A stretch of DNA of 33,684 bases from an archaeon (GTDB lineage: Archaea; Nanobdellota; Nanobdellia; Woesearchaeales; GW2011-AR9), in the NCBI GenBank assembly GCA_002688265.1, contig NZCK01000007.1, positions 1-33,684 of the forward strand. The letters are read 5' to 3'. Of the stretch, positions 1-7,906 are shown piece after piece. A model generated the notes under the pieces. The model was not told the origin of the DNA and searched no databases. It was given only the letters and a program-made list of their open reading frames with translations. Within the stretch, counting starts at the first letter, position 1; each line of letters starts with the position of its first letter. The position numbers and the translations under genes were made by a program.

Positions 1-78
1 AGATTGTTTTGACCCTTTTACTTCTCAAGAGTAGTTATCTTAGAAATGTTTATAAATAGGTTGCCTATAATAATACTA

Positions 79-813
79 ATGGATCTTGATGAGAAAATTA
101 AGTTAGTAGGCAGACATTTTTCCCCCGATGAAGCAATTATTAGTGGTGGACTTGCTAGTTACTTAAACACAAATATTGTGAGAAACACTGATGATGTAGA
201 TTTAATTGTTGTCTCAAGTGAAGATTTAGGTGACAAAAAGTATAATTTTCAACTAGAAACTCAGATCCATATAGACCTTACACAAGCAGATTATGTTTTT
301 GATTCAATTGATATTTCTAACCCAGAATTACAAATAAGAGCAATAAAAATAAAAGAATATGAAAGTGGAGAAAAGGTAAGTTACTTGGGACCGGAAGCAC
401 TTATAGCAACAAAGCTAACATGTTTTTGTGTGTCAAATATTGATGGACAACCCACTGAATATGGGATAAATGTACTAAGAGATAGAGATTTACAAGATAT
501 TAGAAATCTTCAAAAAATAACACTTGACGAAGAATTAATGTATGATATATTAGGGACAGTTAGACAATTAGAAGAAGTTGAAGATGTGTCAATTTTTTGG
601 GAGATTGCTAAGAGGGTTTTAGTTGAAAGAAATGCAGGAATCTCTTTTAAGAAAAGTGCTTTTGGAATTGCTAGATTTTTAGCAACTATCCCAGAAGAAC
701 ACAGGGAAGAGCAATATCAAAGCTTAAGAGATACTTCTGAGGAGATGCAAACTGGACCGTTTGCAATATATGTTCAAAAAGAAAAATTTCTTAATGCATA
801 TGAATTTCAATAA
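79..813 (+). CDS. nucleotidyltransferase-fold protein (AbiEii/MNT-like)
   Basis: ORF 46..813; N-terminal ISGGLASYL...NTDDVDLIVV resembles the GG/GS...DxD core of the nucleotidyltransferase fold. TATA-like TTTATAAATA at ~48-57 lies ~25 bp upstream of the ATG at 79, favouring a leaderless start at 79. Confidence 0.6.
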   Translation: MDLDEKIKLVGRHFSPDEAIISGGLASYLNTNIVRNTDDVDLIVVSSEDLGDKKYNFQLETQIHIDLTQADYVFDSIDISNPELQIRAIKIKEYESGEKVSYLGPEALIATKLTCFCVSNIDGQPTEYGINVLRDRDLQDIRNLQKITLDEELMYDILGTVRQLEEVEDVSIFWEIAKRVLVERNAGISFKKSAFGIARFLATIPEEHREEQYQSLRDTSEEMQTGPFAIYVQKEKFLNAYEFQ

Positions 814-865
814 AATAAATCTTTTAGTAGCAAATATATAAAAAGATTTGAGGGATTTAAACATT

Positions 866-1678
866 ATGACTCTACACATTATTGGCCTGGGACTTTGGAA
901 TCAAAAAGATATTTCTGTTCGTGGATTAGAGATAGTTCGAAGTTGTGATGCTGTTTATTTAGAGGAGTATACTTCACTGCTCGCTTGTTCACATTCTGAA
1001 TTAGAAGAGTTTTATGGTAAAGAAATTATTTTAGCTGATCGTGCGCATTCTGAACAGAAAGTTAATGAGATCATTAATCTTGCTAAAGAAAAAGATGTAG
1101 CGTTCTTAGTTATCGGAGATCCAGTCTCTGCAACAACACATATGGAAATTGTGCGTAGCTGCATGGAAAAAAAAGTTTCTGTGTCTATTGTGCATAACGC
1201 TTCCATCTTTAGTGCAATTGGAATTACTGGATTGCAACCCTACAAATTCGGTAAAACTATATCAATTCCATTTCTAGAAAGAGTTCCAAATTTAGAAACT
1301 CCTTATCATATGATAAAACAGAATTTGTCAATTGGTACACACACACTTTGTTTGCTGGACATTATGGTTGATAACGTTGCTGCTGAGACTGGTGGCAAAG
1401 TTGCAGACGATGCTCAGAACACTAAATTTATGACTGTACCTGAAGGACTTGCTGTGTTAGAAGATATTGAATCACGATTAAAAGAAGGTGTGATTAAAGA
1501 AGACACTTTTGTTGTTGGGGTTGCTCGTTTAGGACATGATGATTTTGTTGTGAAAGCTGGTAAACTTTCTGTTGTAAAAGAATTTGATTTTGGTGGACCT
1601 TTGCACTCTTTAGTGATTCCAGGAAAACTACATTTCTCTGAAGAAGAAATGCTCCAGTTATGGAGCGACCAAAAATAA
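866..1678 (+). CDS. dphB: diphthine synthase (diphthamide biosynthesis methyltransferase)
   Basis: MTLHIIGLGLWNQKDISVRGLEIVRSCDAVYLEEYTS, GDPVSATTH, PYKFGKTISIPF motifs typical of DphB/tetrapyrrole methylase fold; ATG at 866 preferred over TTG at 848. Confidence 0.92.
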   Translation: MTLHIIGLGLWNQKDISVRGLEIVRSCDAVYLEEYTSLLACSHSELEEFYGKEIILADRAHSEQKVNEIINLAKEKDVAFLVIGDPVSATTHMEIVRSCMEKKVSVSIVHNASIFSAIGITGLQPYKFGKTISIPFLERVPNLETPYHMIKQNLSIGTHTLCLLDIMVDNVAAETGGKVADDAQNTKFMTVPEGLAVLEDIESRLKEGVIKEDTFVVGVARLGHDDFVVKAGKLSVVKEFDFGGPLHSLVIPGKLHFSEEEMLQLWSDQK

Positions 1679-1716
1679 GAATGATTTTTGTGTATTTTAG
1701 AGATGTGGAAGTGAAA

Positions 1717-2439
1717 TTAATAAGATTTTTTTTCTAAATCTGTTAATTCTCTTTGCTTAGCAAATGGAGTATAAGCTAAATGCCCATTACAGAAGTAGTC
1801 GTGTAAGTCCGCCAAAGTTTGGATGTTTCTTTTGTTGAACACAGAATTCTTCACTCGATTATCTTCACTTTGTTCTCGCATTTCTAGAACTTCATCTGTG
1901 ATACCAATATTCTCTGATTCGATAAAAGTTAATTGATAGTCTATTCTTGGTTTTAGAGCAAAAGTTTCTTGGAAGAAATGTTTAGCCCTTGGCATCTGAA
2001 ACTTTGTTGTGATTATACAAAGTTTTGTTAGGTTTCTAATATCGGTGAATAAAATCCTGGTGAAGAAAGCTTCCCCTAAAGTGTCTCTGGCAAAATCCAA
2101 CATTAAGATTTTTTCTTTAGGGATTTCGTTTTCTAATAGTTCTTTGGCAATTGCTTTAGAATCGTTATAGGGTTGACCATCATTGTCAAGTTTGATTGGG
2201 ACATGAGGAGTTGAACTTGTTGGCAGAATAAAATATTTACTGCCTTGTTCTTTGTATACTTGTATTGCTTTTTTGACTCTCACTTTAACCCAAATTGGCA
2301 GAGTTAAATCTTCTTTGAGTCCGCCACCTAAGATAACAATAGCATCGAATTCTTCTGACATTAAAGAAAAATAGAGATGAAGAGTTTTTGAATCTTTTGG
2401 AACAGAGATTTTGTTGAGTATAATTCTTGTTGTACTCAT
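1717..2439 (-). CDS. DUF218/YdcF-like family protein
   Basis: FDAIVILGGGLKEDLTLP...RVKKAI..Y...YFILPTSS...SKAIAKELL...IPKEKILMLDFARDTLGEAFFT...ITTKFQMPRAKHFF matches the YdcF/SanA-like DUF218 pattern. Confidence 0.7.
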   Translation of the reverse strand: MSTTRIILNKISVPKDSKTLHLYFSLMSEEFDAIVILGGGLKEDLTLPIWVKVRVKKAIQVYKEQGSKYFILPTSSTPHVPIKLDNDGQPYNDSKAIAKELLENEIPKEKILMLDFARDTLGEAFFTRILFTDIRNLTKLCIITTKFQMPRAKHFFQETFALKPRIDYQLTFIESENIGITDEVLEMREQSEDNRVKNSVFNKRNIQTLADLHDYFCNGHLAYTPFAKQRELTDLEKKSY

Positions 2440-2457
2440 CTATTTTTTAGCTAAGTT

Positions 2458-3222
2458 TTATTGCTCATTATTAATCTCTCCACTTGCAACATTCCATAAA
2501 TGTTCAAAGTGGCTTCTGTATGTTTCAGCAATAGATTCGTTTTTTATCATTACTGCAGTTACTGGTGTACCCCATGTAACAATAACAACTTTTCTTCCAT
2601 AAACAAATGTATTAGTTGGATTAAATTGCTTTTCTTTTAAGAATCTATAATTAGTAGTGGGAGCTAAGTCTTTTTCAAACAGAAAAACCCCAAGTTTTTT
2701 CATTGTGATTACTCTCTCTTTGATATTATTTTTCCTAAGATCTCTAAAATATTGTTTCATGAATATCGGAAGAGCATCTTGATATTTTTGATCATCAATA
2801 CCAGTAATCAAAACTTCTTGTTTTGCTTTAATAATATCTTTAAGGAAATATTTTAATCCCTCTTTTCCCTTAAAGACTTCTACAAAGGTATCTTCTTTAG
2901 GAATCTTGGTCATAGCTTCTAATTCTGGGATAATACTATCTACTTCCTGTTCTTGAATTTCTAACTTTCTCTTTTGGTCCTCAATATATTGCTTTATTTT
3001 GCTTGGATGAGTGGCTTGAAAGTACTTCTTAGCACCCCTGTAAATATGTGTAACTAAACCCTTATCCATCAATTGTTCCAACTTATCATAAACATGAACC
3101 CGATAAATGCCTGTTTGTTTGCCTATCTCATAGGCTGTGCTAGAGCCAGATTTAAGCAGATTTAGGTATATTTTGATCTCATTCTCTGTTAAACCTACCT
3201 TTCGCAATATTTCTATGTCCAT
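2458..3222 (-). CDS. TrmB-family transcriptional regulator
   Basis: N-terminal wHTH (LRKVGLTENEIKIYLNLLKSGSSTAYEIGKQTGIYRVHVYDKLEQLMDKGLV) plus C-terminal effector domain (FVEVFKGKEGLKYFLKDII...EVLITGID), typical of TrmB. Leaderless start likely (TATA-like tttaaatat on minus, ~3243-3252). Confidence 0.88.
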   Translation of the reverse strand: MDIEILRKVGLTENEIKIYLNLLKSGSSTAYEIGKQTGIYRVHVYDKLEQLMDKGLVTHIYRGAKKYFQATHPSKIKQYIEDQKRKLEIQEQEVDSIIPELEAMTKIPKEDTFVEVFKGKEGLKYFLKDIIKAKQEVLITGIDDQKYQDALPIFMKQYFRDLRKNNIKERVITMKKLGVFLFEKDLAPTTNYRFLKEKQFNPTNTFVYGRKVVIVTWGTPVTAVMIKNESIAETYRSHFEHLWNVASGEINNEQ

Positions 3223-3256
3223 GAATTATGGTAGAATTAACCCATATTTAAAATTT

Positions 3257-3275
3257 TCGTACCAATTTGATACGA
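3257..3275. promoter_or_regulatory. 19-bp near-perfect palindrome, candidate operator of the divergent TrmB regulator
   Basis: TCGTACCAATTTGATACGA: 8 of 9 symmetric pairs match; located between the two divergent TATA-like elements. Confidence 0.6.
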
Positions 3276-3338
3276 CAAGCATTAATATATTTCAATGGTT
3301 ACTACTGATGTATGATAACAAATAAAGAGGAATATAAA

Positions 3339-4319
3339 ATGGACAACAATAATGTTGCTTACAAAACAAAATCAGCACTAAATCTGGGTGGTGAGCAAAC
3401 AAACAGATTAATGCTTGTTTTAAGGACACCTCCATGCGAGTACAATCAATGTACAATGTGTGGTTTTGATAATAATGCTGGAAAAAAAGTTAAGCTCTGG
3501 AACATTAAAAGACAGTATCAAAATGGTGTTTCTGAAGAGGATTTTTCAGATATAAGAAGAATTGATTTTCCAACTGCTGGCTCATTTTATAATGATAGAG
3601 AACTATCCCCAGAATCAAGGAATTACTTATTTTCTGAAGTTAGCAAACTTCCAGTAGATTCAGTAATGGTTGAAACTAGAGTTGATTATCTTACAGAAGA
3701 AAAGGTCAGAGAATCTAAAAGATATCTAAGAGATGATCAGAGTATTGAACTTGCAATTGGACTTGAAAGTTCGGATGATGATATCAGAAATAAAGTATTG
3801 AGAAAAGGTTTGAGTAAAAAAAGCTTTGAAAGATTTGCAGACATCTGTAAAAATACAGATTCGCCATTGTTGGCATACATCTTGATCAAATCCCCAACAT
3901 TATCAGAAGCTGAAGCAGTACAAGATGCCGTTCAAACTGCTGATTATGTTTACAAAATTGCCAATGAAAGAGGCATCAAAGCTAGAGTTGCTTTCAAGCC
4001 AATGTTTATTCCTGAAGGGACTGAACTTGAAGGCCAATATCTTAGTGGAGAATATAAACTGCCTAAATTATGGACCACAATTGAAACTGTAAAAAGAACT
4101 TCTCAATTGGCAAGCTATCAACCAGATTCAATATTTGTTGGTATGTTTGATGAAGATCTGTCAGGAGATCGGTTCTCAAGCAATTGTGGTGGATGTAATT
4201 CAGAAGTAGTTGAAGCGCTAAAGAAATTCAATGGAACACAGGAGTTGTTTGAATTAGAAAAATTAAGTTGTGAATGTAAAACAGAATGGGAATTAGAAGT
4301 TATAGGTGAATTACAATGA
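3339..4319 (+). CDS. radical SAM protein, RaSEA (archaeosine)/Elp3-like family
   Basis: CX4CX2C (CEYNQCTMCGF), FPTAGSFYNDRELSP, VETRVDYLTEEKV, AIGLESSDDDIRNKVLRKG, C-terminal CGGC and CECKTEWE cysteines. ATG at 3339 preceded by AAAGAGG; the 3312 start is less likely. Confidence 0.82.
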   Translation: MDNNNVAYKTKSALNLGGEQTNRLMLVLRTPPCEYNQCTMCGFDNNAGKKVKLWNIKRQYQNGVSEEDFSDIRRIDFPTAGSFYNDRELSPESRNYLFSEVSKLPVDSVMVETRVDYLTEEKVRESKRYLRDDQSIELAIGLESSDDDIRNKVLRKGLSKKSFERFADICKNTDSPLLAYILIKSPTLSEAEAVQDAVQTADYVYKIANERGIKARVAFKPMFIPEGTELEGQYLSGEYKLPKLWTTIETVKRTSQLASYQPDSIFVGMFDEDLSGDRFSSNCGGCNSEVVEALKKFNGTQELFELEKLSCECKTEWELEVIGELQ

Positions 4320-4792
4320 AGGAATACATAGACGCTTCTTTATTCCTAGGAATGCATAGCGCTGATGAAAAAACAAGAGTTGCTTGTAAAAATTACTTTG
4401 TTACTAGACTGAATGACCAAGTTGGAATGAGTTTAGAACAAGTAGGTAAATGCGACGAAGTTATCTGGCAATATCAAAGAGATGAACAAGATGCCTACTA
4501 TCCATTCATGGATAATCTTCACACAATAATGGATATTCAAAGAAAGGGTTACCATGAAAAAGATATCCAAGAAGCAACAACAAATCCAGACTTACAGGAT
4601 TTAAGCATTGCAAATAGATTGACTTTGGGGATGGTAATTTCACGAGGAGCAGAATTGTATTCAGTGAATCCAGAATTAGCTGAAAAGGATTATGTTCGTT
4701 CTCCAGAAACAGGTGAAGAACTTTCCTTCCCACAACCTTTGGAAGAGATGTATCAGCAATCTTTGGAGGTGAGAGTATGTACTCAGGAATAA
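4316..4792 (+). CDS. uncharacterised 158-aa protein (possible PIN-like fold; possibly DUF6190-like)
   Basis: ATGA overlap with the upstream gene; GGTGA SD. N-terminal YIDASLFLGMHS and ANRLTLGMVISRGAELYSVNPEL are vaguely PIN-like. Family assignment is from memory and unverified. Confidence 0.6.
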   Translation: MKEYIDASLFLGMHSADEKTRVACKNYFVTRLNDQVGMSLEQVGKCDEVIWQYQRDEQDAYYPFMDNLHTIMDIQRKGYHEKDIQEATTNPDLQDLSIANRLTLGMVISRGAELYSVNPELAEKDYVRSPETGEELSFPQPLEEMYQQSLEVRVCTQE

Positions 4793-5550
4793 TTCCCCCT
4801 TTAGTAACTCCAGTAGATTACGACGGGAATGTTTGCGAACAAAGTGTAAAGAATCTTATTGATTTTGTTAGACCATTCTCCACTGCTTTGATGCCAACAT
4901 TAAGTTCAGGAGAAGGTTGGGCTTTGAACGATTGGCAATGGAAAGACATGATTAAATTTACAATCAAACATGCTTCAGGTTTGCCTGTCTTAGCAGGAGT
5001 GGAATACAAGACAACAGAAGAAGTTGTAGAAAAAGCACGAAGAGCACAAAGACTTGGTGTTGATGCTGTAGTAATTACTACACCATTTGAAAAAGACATC
5101 ACACAAGATGAGATTTACCAACACTTTTTACAAGTAAGGGAAGTAGGTGTTCCAGTACTTATTTACAACGAAGAAGCAATCTCTGGAAATTCCATAGAAT
5201 ATGGAACTATTGAAAGAATTTGTGGATTAGGAAACATTGTCGGGATAAAAGAAGCTAGTGGTTCTGCTAGTTTCACAAAAAGAATTGTTGATTCTGGATT
5301 AGACATTCCTGTGTTTCAAGGATGGGAACATCTTTGTTATCAATCTAAAGGAGTGGATGGATACATCGTACCTTTAGCTAATTTGGAACCAGAAGTATGT
5401 TCAGAGATGTTAAGAGACCCCACTGCTAAAAAGCAGAGCAGAATTGATTCTCTTTGTAAGAGGTATAACATTCTAGGTGAAGATTGGTATGTTTTCTTGA
5501 AAAAAGAACTGCAGCAAAGAGGAACAATAACAACTATGAGAGTGATCTAA
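4777..5550 (+). CDS. DapA/DHDPS-N-acetylneuraminate lyase family aldolase
   Basis: MYSGIIPPLVTPVDYDGNVCEQSVKNLIDF, ADAVVITTPF-type strand, VLIYNEEAISGNS, Schiff-base segment NIVGIKEASGS; perfect SD GGAGGTGA at 4765-4772 inside the upstream gene. Confidence 0.88.
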   Translation: MYSGIIPPLVTPVDYDGNVCEQSVKNLIDFVRPFSTALMPTLSSGEGWALNDWQWKDMIKFTIKHASGLPVLAGVEYKTTEEVVEKARRAQRLGVDAVVITTPFEKDITQDEIYQHFLQVREVGVPVLIYNEEAISGNSIEYGTIERICGLGNIVGIKEASGSASFTKRIVDSGLDIPVFQGWEHLCYQSKGVDGYIVPLANLEPEVCSEMLRDPTAKKQSRIDSLCKRYNILGEDWYVFLKKELQQRGTITTMRVI

Positions 5551-6621
5551 ATGACAGATAAACTTAGACAAAATAATTGTAATGAGTTGCATATCAGCTA
5601 TGATTCTGGCTCAGGTTGTACGTTTGTTATTGCTCTTAATACAACCTATCACAATAAAGGTAATGGTGGAACCAGAATGAAGAATTACTCTTCTATTGAA
5701 GAAGGTATCGAAGATGCTTTAAGATTAGCAAATGCTATGACCAAAAAATGTGTTGTAATTGGTGATAGGGACAATGGAAAATTTAGTGGAGCAAAAGGAG
5801 TAATCATTGGAGATCCTGCAACACAAAAAACTCCTGAAATGCTAAGAAGCTATGGGCGATTTGTCCAATCCTTAAATGGCAGATTTCAAACTGGTTGTGA
5901 TATGAACATATCTCCTAGCGACCTAGAGTATATGGCAGAAGAAACTCAATATGTCGACGGACTTCCATCGATTGGAATAGGTGATGGAGGAGAAGCTACC
6001 GCATATGGAGTAGTTGTTGCAATGAAAACGCTTTGTGAACAAAAGTATGGAAGTAGTAATTTGAAAGACAGAGTTATTGTTGTTCAAGGTGTTGGAAGTG
6101 TTGGTTCAGATTTAGTTAGAAGATTAACTGAAGAAGGAGCAGAAGTAATTGTAACAGATGTTGATTCCAATAGATTGAGATCTGTTGTGGACCAATATGG
6201 AGTAAAGAGTGTAAGTTCGGAAGAAGCATATTCTGTTAGTTGCGATATCTTCTCACCAAACGCTTGTGGAGATGTTTTGACAGCTGAGAACATAGGTAGG
6301 TTAGATTGTGATTTGGTTATTGGTGCTGCTAACAATCCTTTGTTGGATGGTTTAGAATCTGTTAAACAAATGCAAGAAAGGGGAATTGTTTTTGCACCAG
6401 ATTATGTGGTCAATATTGGAGCACAAGTATTAGCTATCTGTGAAGTTGAAGGAAAAAGTATTGATTTTGCTTATAGTAGAATTCAAGATATTATCCAGAA
6501 AAGACTTGGACAGATTAGTTTGCAGGATCAAACAATGTATGAAGTTGCAGAGAGATTAGTACTTCAAGAAATGCTAAGAACAAAACTTTCACAGACAAGT
6601 ATTACTGAGGTGAAAAGATGA
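5551..6621 (+). CDS. Leu/Glu/Phe/Val-type amino acid dehydrogenase
   Basis: GGTRM, MTKKC...GAKGVIIGDP (catalytic Lys segment), CDMNISPSDLEYMAEETQYV, VVQGVGSVGSDLVRRL (Rossmann), IGAANNPL, VFAPDYVVNIGA, all leucine-dehydrogenase-like. Confidence 0.9.
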   Translation: MTDKLRQNNCNELHISYDSGSGCTFVIALNTTYHNKGNGGTRMKNYSSIEEGIEDALRLANAMTKKCVVIGDRDNGKFSGAKGVIIGDPATQKTPEMLRSYGRFVQSLNGRFQTGCDMNISPSDLEYMAEETQYVDGLPSIGIGDGGEATAYGVVVAMKTLCEQKYGSSNLKDRVIVVQGVGSVGSDLVRRLTEEGAEVIVTDVDSNRLRSVVDQYGVKSVSSEEAYSVSCDIFSPNACGDVLTAENIGRLDCDLVIGAANNPLLDGLESVKQMQERGIVFAPDYVVNIGAQVLAICEVEGKSIDFAYSRIQDIIQKRLGQISLQDQTMYEVAERLVLQEMLRTKLSQTSITEVKR

Positions 6622-7010
6622 AAAGGTATCAGAGAGTTGTTGTCGGAGGATTGTTAATAGCTGGAAGTCTTGGATTATTCGGTTGTTCAGATGACACTCC
6701 AACAGTTACAAATAAAGTAAAACTTGGTATGGGCCAACCATATGTGGCAGTTGGTGATGTAACAGGTGATGGAAAAAGAGATATTGTTTATGGAGACAAA
6801 AAAGGAGTTCATTATTTAGAAAACCTAGGTGATGGCAAATTTGATGAACCAGTTAAAGTCGGTGGCGATTATAATCTTGGTCATGGTCAAATCCCTGTTG
6901 CAGTTGGAGATGTTACTGGCGATGGTTTAGAAGACATTGTCATTGGAAAAAAATCAGGAATCTCTGTTTTAGAAAACCAAGGAGAAGGGAAATTTAAGCC
7001 ATTAGAATAA
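6618..7010 (+). CDS. small lipoprotein with two FG-GAP/VCBS-type repeats
   Basis: Lipobox-like LGLFGC after signal peptide; two VAVGDVTGDGxxDIVxG repeats (DxTGDGxxD). ATGA overlap with upstream CDS and GAGGTGA SD. Confidence 0.8.
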   Translation: MKRYQRVVVGGLLIAGSLGLFGCSDDTPTVTNKVKLGMGQPYVAVGDVTGDGKRDIVYGDKKGVHYLENLGDGKFDEPVKVGGDYNLGHGQIPVAVGDVTGDGLEDIVIGKKSGISVLENQGEGKFKPLE

Positions 7011-7074
7011 ATCTCATTCCTATTTTTATTAATCCTTTTTCATTTATAGATTTATAATCAGCCATATTGAAATA

Positions 7075-7680
7075 TCACCACAGCGCATAGTTAACATTAT
7101 CACTTCGAACTACAGCAGTATCTTTGTAAAGAGCAAATAAACCAGGATTAAACTTGATCCAATTGTCTAGTCTCTGCCTCTTTTCAAAACTAATATGATC
7201 ACCACCCAAAACCGCAGCATAAATTACTTCTCGAATAGTGTCCTCAGCCTCCACTTCATCCATAGTCTCACTGCCTTCCATCAAATATTCTGTCTCTTCT
7301 TCCCATTCCTTGTATTTTGCATCAAGGTCAGCAAATGCCTTTGGTAAATAACTAGATTCCATCTTGGCATAATGCAACTGCTCAAAATGGAATTGTTCAG
7401 CTAAAGCAGAATAATCAGTCATGTTAGTAATTAAAGGATCAAGAGAATCAGAAACCTTTGATAATTCATCAGAATCTAAATCAATATCTTCTAAATCAAG
7501 TAAATTCTCAAGTTTAGATGTTTTTGATTGTTTTTTTGTTGCAGCTTTTTTAGCTTTTTTAGGGTTTTTTGAATTCTCCTTTTCTTTGCTATCTGTTTCA
7601 GAAGAATCTTTAGAAAGAATAGATCCAAGTGCTTCTAGAATTTCTACTAAATCTTCAGATGATTGTGTTTGCACTGCCAT
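7075..7680 (-). CDS. hypothetical protein with Lys-rich low-complexity linker
   Basis: 201-aa ORF; KNPKKAKKAATKKQSKTSK linker followed by acidic and globular C-terminal segments; no family recognised. Confidence 0.6.
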   Translation of the reverse strand: MAVQTQSSEDLVEILEALGSILSKDSSETDSKEKENSKNPKKAKKAATKKQSKTSKLENLLDLEDIDLDSDELSKVSDSLDPLITNMTDYSALAEQFHFEQLHYAKMESSYLPKAFADLDAKYKEWEEETEYLMEGSETMDEVEAEDTIREVIYAAVLGGDHISFEKRQRLDNWIKFNPGLFALYKDTAVVRSDNVNYALW

Positions 7681-7722
7681 AAATTTTCCTCAAAACCTAA
7701 TTATAAGACAAGTGAAACTTAT

Positions 7723-7739
7723 TAATAACTCTTTCCAAA
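7723..7739. repeat. 17-bp direct repeat, left copy (TAATAACTCTTTCCAAA)
   Basis: Identical to 7908-7924, which encodes the 3' end of proS. Confidence 0.85.
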
Positions 7740-7754
7740 TCAGAAAGACATTTT

Positions 7755-7904
7755 AGTGAGTAAGGCTTCGTTCCCTTTGGTCACTTGGCACACGGCAGGG
7801 CCTGAGTCTCGCCCCTCCGCGTTCGTGCAATATATTGTACTCAGGTCGAACAAGAAGTTTTTTTTGCTGCTCTGGCATAGGGCCATGTGTGCGCCCTTAC
7901 TCAA
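7755..7904. other. GC-rich structured intergenic element (ncRNA, 3' structure or small inserted element)
   Basis: Nested inverted repeats: GAGTAAGG 7758-7765 / CCTTACTC 7895-7902; GCACAC 7788-7793 / GTGTGC 7887-7892; CCTGAGT 7801-7807 / ACTCAGG 7839-7845. GC content clearly above flanks. Confidence 0.5.
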
Positions 7905-7906
7905 AT

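Noticed and set aside
46-813. Toxin-antitoxin (AbiE-like) system at the left edge
   Set aside because: Only the nucleotidyltransferase-like gene is visible; no antitoxin partner downstream, and the upstream neighbour is outside the window.
1012-1206. Short antisense ORFs inside dphB and other CDSs (e.g. 2411-2602, 4506-4733, 4818-5102, 6084-6335, 8528-8749, 12326-12667, 13314-13682, 15022-15207, 16009-16224, 18443-18643, 19897-20139, 23217-23495, 30273-30467)
   Set aside because: All overlap confidently identified genes and lack motifs or initiation signals.
3339-4319. Calling the radical SAM gene definitively raSEA (archaeosine synthesis)
   Set aside because: Similarity supports the superfamily, but the operon context (aldolase, dehydrogenase) is not that of archaeosine synthesis; a gene symbol is not justified without phylogeny.
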